DNA of 64,000 nucleotides from Lacrimispora sphenoides (GCF_900105215.1 NZ_FOIP01000001.1:930001-994000); one strand, 5' to 3'; counted from the first letter of the stretch, positions 23,968 to 32,835 are shown. The notes: generated by a model from the letters alone, not told the origin. Made by a program: numbers and translations.

Positions 23968-24822
23968 TCATGCTTTCCCTTCTGACCCTGCCAGGCGGAT
24001 GATATCCTTAATATCCTCTGTCAGCCTGCTATTGGCATACTGGGACAGCTTCCAGGAATGCCCCTGATGATCCATATTCTTTAAACCTTCCTCATAGTGG
24101 TTTACGTATTGATAGCGGATTTCCGTACCGAAATTAATTTTCGCCACTCCCAGCTTAATGGCCTCTCTTATGATATCTTCTTTCATTCCGGTGCAGCCAT
24201 GAAGGACCAGGGGAATATCCGTAAACTTCCTCACTGCCTCCAAGACCTCCAGATGGATGTCCGGTTCACCCTTATAATATCCGTGGGCATTGCCGATGCC
24301 GATGGCCAGGGAATCCGGCCGGCACAGCTCTAAAAATGCTTTTACTTCCTCAGGATTCACAATATTCTTATTTTCCATCACTTCCCCTAAGTTATCAAGG
24401 CGCAAAAGCTCTCCGATTTCGGCTTCCACCGGCACTCCAAAGCACCTGGCCACCTTTAATACCTCGTTGGTCATAGCCGCATTTTCCTTTACAGGCTTTT
24501 CCGAGCCGTCGATCATTAAGGAAGTAAAACCCAGCTTCAGCGCCTCCATGCAGATATCAAAATCCCCGCCATGGTCCAGATGAATGGATACCGGTACAGA
24601 AACCTTGTCCGCACACCACTTGCAGACTTGTACAAACCAGTCGTGGCCGGAATAGGCTCCTGTGGATACGTAGTGGGCAAGGATGACAGGAGATTTCATT
24701 TCCTCCGCCGCCCGGCAGGCAGCCCAGATGATATCATAATTTCCTCCCTGGGTATTGAGAGCCGGGATGGCATACCCTGACTTTGCTGCCTTCTTTAAAT
24801 TCTCTTTGTTTGTTACAAGCAT
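23968..24822 (-). CDS. Class II ketose-bisphosphate aldolase (GatY/KbaY/FbaA family)
   Basis: 284-aa zinc aldolase. Zinc and catalytic motifs are SIHLDHGGDFDICMEAL (catalytic Asp and a zinc His), VEAEIGEL, AIGIGNAHGYYKG with a zinc His, VLHGCTG and the phosphate loop KINFGTEIR. Length fits the fructose- or tagatose-1,6-bisphosphate group. Beside an AgaS-like isomerase, and with NagA in the same long run, tagatose-bisphosphate cleavage in an N-acetylgalactosamine route is plausible (inference). AAGGAG is 8 bases before ATG. Upstream lies the scar of a deleted ABC importer whose promoter and operator now serve this gene. Confidence 0.9.
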   Translation of the reverse strand: MLVTNKENLKKAAKSGYAIPALNTQGGNYDIIWAACRAAEEMKSPVILAHYVSTGAYSGHDWFVQVCKWCADKVSVPVSIHLDHGGDFDICMEALKLGFTSLMIDGSEKPVKENAAMTNEVLKVARCFGVPVEAEIGELLRLDNLGEVMENKNIVNPEEVKAFLELCRPDSLAIGIGNAHGYYKGEPDIHLEVLEAVRKFTDIPLVLHGCTGMKEDIIREAIKLGVAKINFGTEIRYQYVNHYEEGLKNMDHQGHSWKLSQYANSRLTEDIKDIIRLAGSEGKA

Positions 24823-24838
24823 GGTTTTTTCTCCTTTT

Positions 24839-25089
24839 TTATCCTTTTACTGCACCCGCTACCAGGCCCTTGACCATATATTTCTGGAAGAAGAAAAATA
24901 TCTCCACCATAGGGATGGTACCCACAATGGAAATGGTGTTGATCAGGGACCAGTCATAGGAAAGCTCGCCCAAATAACGGAGTGCAACCCCTGCCGACAG
25001 AGTTCGTAAGGCATCTGTCTGGATCAGGGTTGATGCATGAGCGCCATGAGACTAACAAGTGCCAGCGCTGCTAATCTTCTCTTTTTCAT
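24839..25089 (-). pseudogene. Deletion scar: binding-protein signal peptide joined to permease C-terminus
   Basis: The minus strand starts with a good ribosome site and an ATG encoding MKKRRLAALALVSLMAL, a lipoprotein-type signal peptide, but stops after 21 codons at TGA. In another frame the rest encodes a MalG-type permease tail (LGELSYDWSLINTISIVGTI, then KYMVKGLVAGAVKG). So the start of a solute-binding protein gene is fused to the end of the last permease gene, and everything between has gone. The junction lies around 25020-25045. The operator and promoter upstream remain and the downstream aldolase is intact, so expression of the enzymes was probably kept while the importer was lost. 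Confidence 0.8.
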
Positions 25090-25170
25090 AAAATACCCTC
25101 TCTTTCTTTAAGATTCCGCTTGTTTTATTAAAACCAGATTTTTCAGGACGATATCATCCCCATATTTCCC

Positions 25171-25188
25171 TATACACTCGTGTGTATA
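25171..25188. promoter_or_regulatory. LacI-family operator upstream of the scar/aldolase operon
   Basis: TATACACTCGTGTGTATA with arms ATACAC and GTGTAT around a central CG pair, the classic LacI/GalR layout. Near-identical sites lie upstream of the LacI gene itself (26256) and of the isomerase-family gene (27713). Confidence 0.75.
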
Positions 25189-25228
25189 TCATCCGGAGAA
25201 ACCTGTGTTTTTCCTCCTGAATAAATCA

Positions 25229-26239
25229 TTATGTGCTTTCTCTTACAATCAGCTTTGTTTCAAATCTTGCACTCTCCGGACGCTTTCCGCCGATCATCTG
25301 AACCATCATGTCAATGGCTGTCCTGCTTATAGCCTCCCGCTGCATCTCCAGGGTCGTAAGCCTGGGAAAGCAAAACATGCTGATGCTGGAATTGTCAAAC
25401 CCTACCACGCCCATATCCTGAGGCACTCTCTTTCCCCAGCCAACAGCCGCGTACATGGCGATGCAGGCCACCATATCATTCCGCCCCACGATTCCGTCTG
25501 TTTCCTTATGATCCTTTAAATATTTAACAACTGCCCCTGCCAGCTCCTCTTCCGAATGACAACCCGCAATGACCGTATCTTCACCGGCATAAAGCCCGTT
25601 CTCTCTCATCTCGTCAAGGTATCCGCTAAGTCGCAGGTCCGTAGGTCCGCTCACATTTCCTTTTTTGCTGATGCGGTCAATGTATATGATATGCTTCCTT
25701 CCACTGCCGACTAAATGGCTGACCGCCATTCTGGCTCCCGGATACAGGCCGGAAGCAAGAGTTGCCACATTTTCAGGAAGCTCGCCATGGGTTCTGTGTT
25801 CAAACAGCAGTACCGGTATTCCCGCCTTTCCAAAGGACTCTACATATTCCATGGGAAAACTGATGGAACTGATGATGATGCCGTCATACTGCCGGCTGAT
25901 CACCTGGGAGACAAACTCCGGCGTATTCCGGTTAGCGCACAGGGAAATCAGGAATCCGGCATCATAGGCATATTTATCCATCTCACTGACGATCCGGCTG
26001 AAATATTCGTTGGTGATCTGATCCGCAATAAAGAGAAGCTGGTTGCTGCGCTTTCCCTTCAAAGCCCGTGCAACGTTATTGGGCCTGTAATGAAGGGCTG
26101 CAATGGCCTCCTCCACCCTCTGCCTCTTTTCCTTTGCCACGTAGCGGTTGTTATTAACTACATAGGATACGATTGTCTCGCTGACTCCTGCAGCCTTCGC
26201 CACATCCGACCTTGTCACCCGTTCGCCATTCTGACTCAT
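25229..26239 (-). CDS. LacI-family transcriptional repressor
   Basis: 336-aa regulator. The N-terminal HTH reads TRSDVAKAAGVSETIVSYVVN and the hinge helix is RPNNVARALKGK. A periplasmic-binding-protein-like effector domain of the usual length follows, with ISSISFPMEYVE, GIVGRNDMVACIAMYAAVGWG and VVGFDNSSIS. GAGGAG is 8 bases before ATG. An operator-like 18-mer lies 17 bases upstream of its own start, and related sites flank both neighbouring transcripts. It should therefore control itself, the aldolase/SIS genes and the isomerase-family gene. Effector unknown, probably a sugar or sugar phosphate of that pathway. Confidence 0.92.
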   Translation of the reverse strand: MSQNGERVTRSDVAKAAGVSETIVSYVVNNNRYVAKEKRQRVEEAIAALHYRPNNVARALKGKRSNQLLFIADQITNEYFSRIVSEMDKYAYDAGFLISLCANRNTPEFVSQVISRQYDGIIISSISFPMEYVESFGKAGIPVLLFEHRTHGELPENVATLASGLYPGARMAVSHLVGSGRKHIIYIDRISKKGNVSGPTDLRLSGYLDEMRENGLYAGEDTVIAGCHSEEELAGAVVKYLKDHKETDGIVGRNDMVACIAMYAAVGWGKRVPQDMGVVGFDNSSISMFCFPRLTTLEMQREAISRTAIDMMVQMIGGKRPESARFETKLIVREST

Positions 26240-26255
26240 AATCCTGTCTCCTCAC

Positions 26256-26273
26256 TATAAACTCGTATGTATA
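26256..26273. promoter_or_regulatory. LacI-family operator upstream of the repressor gene
   Basis: TATAAACTCGTATGTATA keeps the ACTCGTRTGTATA core of the sites at 25171 and 27713. The left arm is less perfect (AAAC for ACAC), which may allow partial autorepression. Confidence 0.65.
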
Positions 26274-26322
26274 TTTTCATTATACCCGTCTGGTTCAAAT
26301 GGTGTCAACGGTTATTTCCAAG

Positions 26323-27669
26323 CTACATCTCAATGACTGGAATTTCAAGCAGTCCGCATACCTGCTTCATGGCTTCTGCCACATCCTCCCATACGATGCT
26401 GTAATGGTGAGGAATTCCCTCTGCTATGATCCCTTCTATCACTTCTCTTACAGGGCGTTTCACTCTTACGTTAGCCATGGCCCCCTTTGTATACCGGTCC
26501 ATGGGCAGAGCCTCTCCTCTCATAAGGAAAAGCTTGTAGCCTCCGTCTAAGTTGCAGAATCTTGCAATGGTCACTTTCCCAGGCTTTAAAGCCCCATAAA
26601 ATGCAGTGCCCTGGCCGGCCAGAGGATGATTTCTAAGCTGAACTTTATAATCCTTATTGCACAAGGATGGAGCAGGATTTCCGCAATGCCAGAAGGTAAT
26701 CACGTTCTCCTTTTCATCAATGTTGATTAAGTCTGTAATAAAGCTTGGCTTCCCCGTAAGATAGTATTCCGTCATCTGGGCCAGCTCTGCATCCACATCC
26801 CCTTCACAGCCGATGTTAACTCCCTCATCAGCCAGACGTCCAAGGACTGCACAGGGCGTTGTATGAAGATTTCCCATTTCAGGCCAGCATTTGATCGTTG
26901 CAAAATCATACTTTTGCTCACTCATAACCTCTTTAAGAGCCAGATACAGTCTGGAATGGTTCTCCAAATGTCCCTCAGGAAGCTGTGTTGTGTCATATTC
27001 AGAGAACATCTTTTCCATGTCAGCCTTCCATTCTTCTCCGGAAAGCTCTGCCATCCGGTCAAATACCACCTTTAAATCAGTTTCTTCGATCTTTACCCCA
27101 AAGGTCCTGCGGATCAGGCTTTCATCAAAGCTGCAGTTGTAAAAAGCTGTGGGACGGTAACCAAAAAGCCCCAGGTTGGTATGCCGTAAGGACTTTACCA
27201 CGCCATAGGCCAGAGCCAGGTTTTTCACCTTTTCCGACGCCCTTTCATCCTCCAGGCTTCCGTATACGGTATGATAGGTTGCCCCATGCTTTCTGATGGC
27301 AGCCGCATTCATTGTCATGGAACAAAGTGCATTGGAATATAGCCTGTCATCCTTTTCAAAAGGTATTTCATAGGGCGCCCATAAGATAAGGGGCACTCTT
27401 ACCATCTCCGCCAGATAAGACGCCACGTCATCTCCTGTAAATGCACCATAGACCAGGACGATCACATCTACGTCCTGTTCCTTAAATTCCCTTGTCACCT
27501 GTTCTACCGCCTCCCGGCTGCTGCCCAGAATGGAAGCCCTCACGATCTGGGCCATCGGCAGATGATCAGCCAGCCAGTCCCCATATTCCCGGTTTCTCTG
27601 TTCCGGAACCTCCTTGGGCCACCTGCCGGAATAGGTAGTAACAAACCCAATATTTAGTTTTGTTTTCAT
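26323..27669 (-). CDS. L-fucose/L-arabinose isomerase-family protein
   Basis: 448-aa protein of the FucI/AraA superfamily of metal-dependent aldose-ketose isomerases. The start MKTKLNIGFVTTYSGRWP fits; GGAGGG lies 5 bases before it, and a longer frame to 27702 is unlikely. Recognisable stretches are FKEQDVDVIVLVYGAFTGDD near 75, FATIKCWPEMG near 275 (the catalytic-region Glu) and VITFWHCGNPAPSL near 345 with a metal-type His. Several family members have unknown substrates, and this is not clearly FucI or AraA. A double LacI-type operator precedes it. It may isomerise the sugar that the lost importer once brought in. Confidence 0.82.
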   Translation of the reverse strand: MKTKLNIGFVTTYSGRWPKEVPEQRNREYGDWLADHLPMAQIVRASILGSSREAVEQVTREFKEQDVDVIVLVYGAFTGDDVASYLAEMVRVPLILWAPYEIPFEKDDRLYSNALCSMTMNAAAIRKHGATYHTVYGSLEDERASEKVKNLALAYGVVKSLRHTNLGLFGYRPTAFYNCSFDESLIRRTFGVKIEETDLKVVFDRMAELSGEEWKADMEKMFSEYDTTQLPEGHLENHSRLYLALKEVMSEQKYDFATIKCWPEMGNLHTTPCAVLGRLADEGVNIGCEGDVDAELAQMTEYYLTGKPSFITDLINIDEKENVITFWHCGNPAPSLCNKDYKVQLRNHPLAGQGTAFYGALKPGKVTIARFCNLDGGYKLFLMRGEALPMDRYTKGAMANVRVKRPVREVIEGIIAEGIPHHYSIVWEDVAEAMKQVCGLLEIPVIEM

Positions 27670-27712
27670 CATTTCCCTCCAATACGTAAAAATACTGCAC
27701 AATTTTATTCAA

Positions 27713-27742
27713 TATCAACTCGTGTGTATAATACGTATGTAC
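27713..27742. promoter_or_regulatory. Double LacI-family operator upstream of the isomerase-family gene
   Basis: TATCAACTCGTGTGTATA at 27713-27730 matches the core of the other two sites. A second half-like copy, ATACGTATGTAC, follows immediately. The pair lies 44 bases upstream of the gene start. Confidence 0.65.
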
Positions 27743-27790
27743 CATATTTAATTTATTTTGTCAATATCCCCTTCCTCTTTTTTTTAATTT

Positions 27791-28510
27791 CTACAGCAGT
27801 GCAACGATCCCGGCGATTGCCATGAGGCCATATACGCACATGCTCATAGTCTTTCGGTCGATCCGCGCCACCAGTTTGCTGCCCCAGGCACTTCCTGCCA
27901 ATATCGCCGCAATCCCAATGGCCATATAAGGGACCAGATCCGCGGTCAGGAATCCATTGGAGATCCTGGCGATGATGTTAAAAACCACGGTAATGGAAAA
28001 AAATGCATTTAATGTCCCCAGATACTCCTCTTTCGAATCCAGGACAGCCAGATAATAAAGGCTCATAGGCGGACCGCTGATCCCAAAAAAGCCGCCGCAT
28101 ATGCCGGCCGCCAGCCCGCAGGCCGCTCCCATTGACAGTGATGGCTTTACTCTGGTTTTCCCAGAAAAGAAGAAAAAATAAACAGCCAGCCCTATGAGAA
28201 ACAGGCCAAAAATCCCTTTTCGCTTACCGGCATCAAAATAAGCAGACCAGTGTATGACAATGGTACTGGCCGCCAGATAGATCCCTGCAGGAAGGAGAAT
28301 CGGCTTTACCCTTACCGACTTCCGGTACCGCCAGAACATAGAAAAGGACAGGATCATGGTAATCACATCACTTAAAGCAGGAGCCGCATTCATGGACAGG
28401 ATGAGGGGAAGAAAAATCATAATGATGATCGCCCCTCCAAAACCTGTTACCGCCTGGACAAGACCTCCAAGAAGAGCTGAAAAAGCCACAACCAATATTC
28501 CTATCATCAA
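27791..28510 (-). CDS. TauE/SafE-family sulfite/organosulfonate exporter (first paralogue)
   Basis: 239-aa membrane protein with about seven to eight helices in two repeat halves. Family signatures are GGLVQAVTGFGGAIIIM near the start and GLAAGICGGFFGISGPPMSLYYLAV in the middle. TauE/SafE proteins export sulfite, sulfoacetate or other small anions. It follows a second TauE/SafE gene by about 70 bases on the same strand, and both lie behind nagA. Two different paralogues in tandem could form a heteromeric unit or export different anions. Direction and substrate are inferred only. Confidence 0.85.
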   Translation of the reverse strand: MMIGILVVAFSALLGGLVQAVTGFGGAIIIMIFLPLILSMNAAPALSDVITMILSFSMFWRYRKSVRVKPILLPAGIYLAASTIVIHWSAYFDAGKRKGIFGLFLIGLAVYFFFFSGKTRVKPSLSMGAACGLAAGICGGFFGISGPPMSLYYLAVLDSKEEYLGTLNAFFSITVVFNIIARISNGFLTADLVPYMAIGIAAILAGSAWGSKLVARIDRKTMSMCVYGLMAIAGIVALL

Positions 28511-28579
28511 AGTCTCCTTTCCTGATTCCGTGTAGCAAAAAGAACTGAAGCGAACCGTATCCGCAACAGCCCTGACGGT

Positions 28580-29374
28580 TTACATAAATTGATAAATATT
28601 ATATATATTAATTCCAATAATGACTACCATCAAAAACAGGAACAGCTTATCCACTACCATTTCGTCAATTTTTTTATTGATCACCCGGCCGCTCATCCCG
28701 CCTAAGATCCCGCCTATCACCATAAGGACCAAAAGCCAGATGGAGAATTCCGGAACCGTTCCTGTTACCAGGGAATTCAAAAGTCCTGTGATCTGGGAAA
28801 ACAGGATGATGTAGAGGGAATTCTGGGCGGCTGCCTTCGTATCCATGGAAAAAAAGAAAAACAGCACCACCAGATTGATAGGACCCCCTCCAATTCCCAA
28901 AAATGAAGAAAGGATCCCTAGCACCAGTCCGATCAGCACGCAAATGACCGGATTGGTCACATGATGAGTATGGATCCTGTCCTTTTTAATCGTATAGATC
29001 AGCGTTCCCAGAGTGATCACCAGGAGACAGGCTGCCTGAACAGCCCCCACCATGTCCTTGTCTGCAAACAAGGAAGAAACTGCCTGGAACATCGACTTTC
29101 CCACAATTCCCCCTATGGCAGCCCCTATGGCAAGAGGGGTCCCCGTCTTCATATCCACCAGAGACTCTCCGCTCATTTTCCCTTTGATTACAGAATAACA
29201 GGTCATTGCAAGCACAGTACAACCTGACAGAAAGCTGATCGCAGATACGCTTAATACCCCAAATGCATCCAATGTGGGCTTTATGATAACGCCTCCGCCA
29301 ATTCCGCAGATGGCGCCTGCAATGGATGCGCCAAAACTGATCAATAGAAACAATCCATATAAATAACCGCTCAT
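28580..29374 (-). CDS. TauE/SafE-family exporter (second paralogue)
   Basis: 264-aa membrane protein with eight predicted helices. Repeat signatures are ASIAGAICGIGGGVIIKPTLDAF near residue 15 and GILSSFLGIGGGPINLVVLFFFF near 155. ATG 29374 (MSGYLYGLFLL) is taken as start; GAGGAAGG lies 11 bases upstream. An earlier in-frame ATG at 29410 overlaps the nagA stop and has no ribosome site. It sits between nagA and the other TauE/SafE gene, so all three are likely one transcript. Confidence 0.85.
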   Translation of the reverse strand: MSGYLYGLFLLISFGASIAGAICGIGGGVIIKPTLDAFGVLSVSAISFLSGCTVLAMTCYSVIKGKMSGESLVDMKTGTPLAIGAAIGGIVGKSMFQAVSSLFADKDMVGAVQAACLLVITLGTLIYTIKKDRIHTHHVTNPVICVLIGLVLGILSSFLGIGGGPINLVVLFFFFSMDTKAAAQNSLYIILFSQITGLLNSLVTGTVPEFSIWLLVLMVIGGILGGMSGRVINKKIDEMVVDKLFLFLMVVIIGINIYNIYQFM

Positions 29375-29400
29375 TTTATCAAAATCCTTCCTCGCCGGTA

Positions 29401-30546
29401 TCAGCGGCATTCTCTTCCATGTACATATGTCTTAAGAACCTTGCATGCTTCATCAAGTACCACCAGGTTCGCTTCTTTTCCCGCTTCAATGGAACCCATC
29501 CTGTCATAAACACCGATCAGCCTTGCCGGGTTTTCCGTAAGAAACCGGAGTACTTCCCGAAGAGGCCTTCCCGTATATTCCAGGAGATTCTTTAATGCAG
29601 CTCCCATGGTCAAAGTGCTTCCTGCCCGGCTTCCTCCAGAAGCCAGTCTGGCATCTCCGTTTTCCACAATAACATCATTCACTCCCAGCTTATAATTCCC
29701 ATCCGGAAGCCCTGCTGCCATAATGGAATCTGTCACAGCCACCACCTGATCCAGTCCCTTGGTCTTAATAATCAGCCGGACCGTTCCAGGATGGAGATGA
29801 CGTCCGTCACAAATGATTTCACAGAATACCTTGTCTGACTCCAGCACAGCACCCCAGATCGCTGGAAAGTGCTGATGCAGAAGCTTCATGGCGTTTCCCG
29901 TGTGGGTGGCGCCTCTGGCACCCGCCTCAATGGCCGCACACGCTGTATCGTAATCAGCTCCAGAATGGCCGATGGCCACTTGGATTCCAAGCTTCTTTAA
30001 TTCCGGTATCATGGAAATATTGCCCTCTATTTCAGGTGACAATGTGATATATTTGACTTCACCCTCTGCCGCCTTCTGATATTCCTTAATGAGCTCCAAA
30101 TCCCCTTTTCGAAGCAGGTGCTCTGGCATGGCTCCTTTATATTCCGGTGACAGAAAGGGACCTTCTAAGTGGATTCCTAAAAGTTCCGCTCCCTGGTGCT
30201 CTCTGGTTTTCCATTTTTTATACTCTTCTATGCACCAAAGGGTCTGCTCCTTTGTATCCGTAAGCACCGACCCCAACCAGGCCGTTGTCCCCTGGGCGGC
30301 AAAAAAGCGGCAGATTGTTTCATAATCCTCCGCTGTTGCCTTGTTCACATCAACCCCTGCGGCTCCGTGGGTATGTATATCGATAAATCCCGGAACTACC
30401 AGCTTTCCTTCCATATCATAAACAACGGCTGCATCCCCGCCTTGAACTTCTGATATCTCCCGTATTACTCCATCCTCTGCCAGCAAGTCTCCCAAAACGA
30501 AGGTGCCGTTTACATAAAACCGCCCGTTTCTGAATAACGTTTTCAT
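29401..30546 (-). CDS. nagA: N-acetylglucosamine-6-phosphate deacetylase family (NagA/AgaA)
   Basis: 381-aa amidohydrolase that removes acetate from GlcNAc-6-P or GalNAc-6-P. Metal and substrate motifs are IDIHTHGAAGVDV near residue 60, LGIHLEGPFLSPEYKGAMP near 130 with the metal Glu, IGHSGADYD and ATHTGNAM with metal His residues, and the catalytic Asp in VAVTDSIMAAG. AAAGGGG is 7 bases before ATG. No nagB stands beside it; an AgaS-like SIS protein and an aldolase 6 kb downstream on the same strand suggest GalNAc-6-P could be the substrate. The two TauE/SafE genes behind it hint at a sulfur-containing amino sugar, but this is speculative. Confidence 0.92.
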   Translation of the reverse strand: MKTLFRNGRFYVNGTFVLGDLLAEDGVIREISEVQGGDAAVVYDMEGKLVVPGFIDIHTHGAAGVDVNKATAEDYETICRFFAAQGTTAWLGSVLTDTKEQTLWCIEEYKKWKTREHQGAELLGIHLEGPFLSPEYKGAMPEHLLRKGDLELIKEYQKAAEGEVKYITLSPEIEGNISMIPELKKLGIQVAIGHSGADYDTACAAIEAGARGATHTGNAMKLLHQHFPAIWGAVLESDKVFCEIICDGRHLHPGTVRLIIKTKGLDQVVAVTDSIMAAGLPDGNYKLGVNDVIVENGDARLASGGSRAGSTLTMGAALKNLLEYTGRPLREVLRFLTENPARLIGVYDRMGSIEAGKEANLVVLDEACKVLKTYVHGRECR

Positions 30547-30637
30547 AAAAGTTCCCCTTTCTCATTCTTCAGACCGCCGCTTTTTTCATACGATATATTT
30601 TTATCATATCATAATTCGACTAAAAATTCCAATTTAT

Positions 30638-31321
30638 TTAACCAAACGTTTGCTCCTCAAATAAATGGGACAAATTTAATTCCCTGATAATAGAGACAAT
30701 TTCCTTTGACCTGCTGCAGCCAAATTTTCTTAAAAGGCTTTTTATCTGGGTTTTGACGGTTATGACTTCCACACAGCGGATTCCTGCAATTTCCTTTATT
30801 TTCCTGTCCTCCAAAAGAAGCTTCACAAGCTCCCGCTCCGCGGCTGTCAGCTGGGAAACATTATTAATGAAGTATAACAGGCTCCGCTCCGAACGCTGCA
30901 GCCTTTTGTATTCGTTCATAATGGTCTTCTGTATTCTTGCTTCCATCACCGGTTTTCCCATGTGGGCATTTTTAACATGTTCGATCAGATTCTCTATAGC
31001 TCCGCCTTTCACAACATAATCCACAGCCCCGGTTCCCATAGCAGTAATGATGATATCCTCGGTCTCGTGAACGGTCAGATAGATGATCTTCTGGTCATGC
31101 TTTATATCCCGGATGTGCTCGGCTGCAAGAATTCCGGCATTCCTGGATTCCATCTCAATGTCCATCAAGATCACATCTGCAGCCATTTCAAGGGCCATTT
31201 CCACGATTTCCTTTCCTGTGGTGGCGCAGCCTATTACCTTTATCTCTTCATCCCTTTCCAGCTGCTTTTTTAAATCATCACAAAGTATGGTAAAATCCTC
31301 TGCAATCAGCACCTTTATCAT
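30638..31321 (-). CDS. NarL/FixJ-type response regulator
   Basis: 227-aa response regulator. The receiver has the acidic pair LIAEDFT, phospho-acceptor Asp in DVILMDIEM near 55, and a Lys in DYVVKGGAIENL. The C-terminal LuxR-type HTH (about 155-215) reads LTAAERELVKLLLEDRKIKEIAGIR then VKTQIKSLLRKFGCSRSKEIV. AGGAAGGGG is 6 bases before ATG. It starts 14 bases after the stop of the kinase gene, so the two are one unit. It sits between a SsuABC-type importer and nagA, and probably regulates one of them. Confidence 0.92.
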   Translation of the reverse strand: MIKVLIAEDFTILCDDLKKQLERDEEIKVIGCATTGKEIVEMALEMAADVILMDIEMESRNAGILAAEHIRDIKHDQKIIYLTVHETEDIIITAMGTGAVDYVVKGGAIENLIEHVKNAHMGKPVMEARIQKTIMNEYKRLQRSERSLLYFINNVSQLTAAERELVKLLLEDRKIKEIAGIRCVEVITVKTQIKSLLRKFGCSRSKEIVSIIRELNLSHLFEEQTFG

Positions 31322-31335
31322 CTTATTCCCCTTCC

Positions 31336-32835
31336 TTACTCATCCTGGTTTTTACACTTCGGTATCGCGACAAAAAAGGTGGTCCCCTCTCCCTCCGTAC
31401 TTTCTAACTTCAGCATTCCAAAATGGTATTTTATGATCTGTCTCACATAATATAGCCCAAGTCCCCAATTATTATTGGTGTTCTTGCTGGTATAGAACGG
31501 ATCAAATATTTTTTTCTGTACCTGCCTGGATATGCCCCTTCCATTATCCTGGATCTCAAAGGTCACATAAAGCCGTTCATGGTATACCTTTATACTTAAG
31601 TGCTTTTCCTGCCTGCCGGATTCCAGGATACTTTCATAGCCATTAATCGCCAGGTTATAAAGGGCCTCGCTTAAATGAACAGAGTCAGCCAGGATCAATG
31701 TTCTGGCTTCTATCTCCCTTTCCACCTCTGCATCTGGATATTTCTCATGAAACCGGTCCAGAACCTTACGGACCACTTCTGAAGCTTCCGTGGGTACCAG
31801 AGTCATGTAATTGGATTTAACACTCCTATATAATTCTTCCATCCGGATTATCATATTCTGATTGATGGTTTCAAGCATATGGGAGTATTCCAGGAGCTTT
31901 TCCTTATCAGGATCGGTCTTTTCCAGTTCCTCTCTGATCCGTTCCTGTATGACCCGGTTGGACAATAACTGATTCTTCATACCATGGACAAACACGGAAA
32001 GGCCTTTACTTGCCATATCCATTTTCTTTTGAATGATCACATCTCCCCTGGTCTCCTCGTGCTCCATAACCGTATAGGATTTAAGGCTTAAAAATCCCAG
32101 AATTCCAAACAGCGTGGTAAGCACCGACAGTACCATCCACCTGCTGACGGCTCCCGTCGTAGAATAAAGCAGCCCGCCATATCTCATATACTCTGCGGAA
32201 TACATCTGATATACCTGAATCGGATCCTGGCGGAAATAAAAGCAATACATAATTCCCATACAGATCAGAAACACCATAATATAGCGGAACTGTCTTTTGC
32301 AGTAAGGGATGGTAATGCTTTTGTATTCATGAACCAGAAGCCATAAAGCAGCCGCCAGATAACAGGCGATCCACAAAATTGTGAAATTTATAACCAGAAA
32401 CTGAATCCATTTTCCCGTTTTTGCAAGCCCTAAAAACAGGGAGGGATAGTAGAGAATCAGCGTCATACAGGGCAGCACCATAATCAGGATATGTCTGGAT
32501 TTGCTCCGCAGGATCCAGGGAATCATGGAATAATCAAAGGCAAGCATAAGCAAAAATCCCGGAAACAGGGTTCTTCCCATAGCGATCATATACCCCAGCT
32601 TCCTTAATGGAAATATCATATAGGATAATTTTCTTTGAATCCTTAAATCAAAAAATAAGAAGAACTTCTGACCGGTCTGCAGCCCGCCGGTCTTTGATAA
32701 GTAAATGATAATCCCGATAAACATGCAGACAAAGCTGACGCAAAGCCCCAGCATCAGCTTTGTCTGTTTATCTCTTCTAAGGAAAAAAATCGCTATAGAG
32801 GAGGATAAAATAAAGAACAATACGACAAACAGCAT
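31336..32835 (-). CDS. Multi-pass membrane sensor histidine kinase
   Basis: 499-aa kinase. Residues 1-250 contain about seven hydrophobic helices with short loops, so the sensor is in the membrane, possibly reading a lipid-soluble or transport-linked signal. The phospho-His is His284 in VFVHGMKNQLLSNRV, an unusual H box in which the canonical HExxxPL is replaced by HGMKNQL, as in kinases of other small subfamilies. The HATPase domain has LYNLAINGYESI (N box), DNGRGIS (G1) and GLGLYYVRQII (G2). AGGAGG is 6 bases before ATG. Cotranscribed with the response regulator at 30638 and just after the importer genes, which suggests importer-coupled sensing. Confidence 0.9.
   Translation of the reverse strand: MLFVVLFFILSSSIAIFFLRRDKQTKLMLGLCVSFVCMFIGIIIYLSKTGGLQTGQKFFLFFDLRIQRKLSYMIFPLRKLGYMIAMGRTLFPGFLLMLAFDYSMIPWILRSKSRHILIMVLPCMTLILYYPSLFLGLAKTGKWIQFLVINFTILWIACYLAAALWLLVHEYKSITIPYCKRQFRYIMVFLICMGIMYCFYFRQDPIQVYQMYSAEYMRYGGLLYSTTGAVSRWMVLSVLTTLFGILGFLSLKSYTVMEHEETRGDVIIQKKMDMASKGLSVFVHGMKNQLLSNRVIQERIREELEKTDPDKEKLLEYSHMLETINQNMIIRMEELYRSVKSNYMTLVPTEASEVVRKVLDRFHEKYPDAEVEREIEARTLILADSVHLSEALYNLAINGYESILESGRQEKHLSIKVYHERLYVTFEIQDNGRGISRQVQKKIFDPFYTSKNTNNNWGLGLYYVRQIIKYHFGMLKLESTEGEGTTFFVAIPKCKNQDE

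Noticed and set aside
24755..25009. 84-codon plus-strand frame over the deletion scar
   Set aside because: Antisense of the permease remnant; no ribosome site and no motif.
30644..30654. AACCAAACGTTTG, resembling the LacI operator centre at 42736
   Set aside because: It lies inside the last codons of a response regulator gene (EEQTFG) and lacks the matching outer arms; coincidental.
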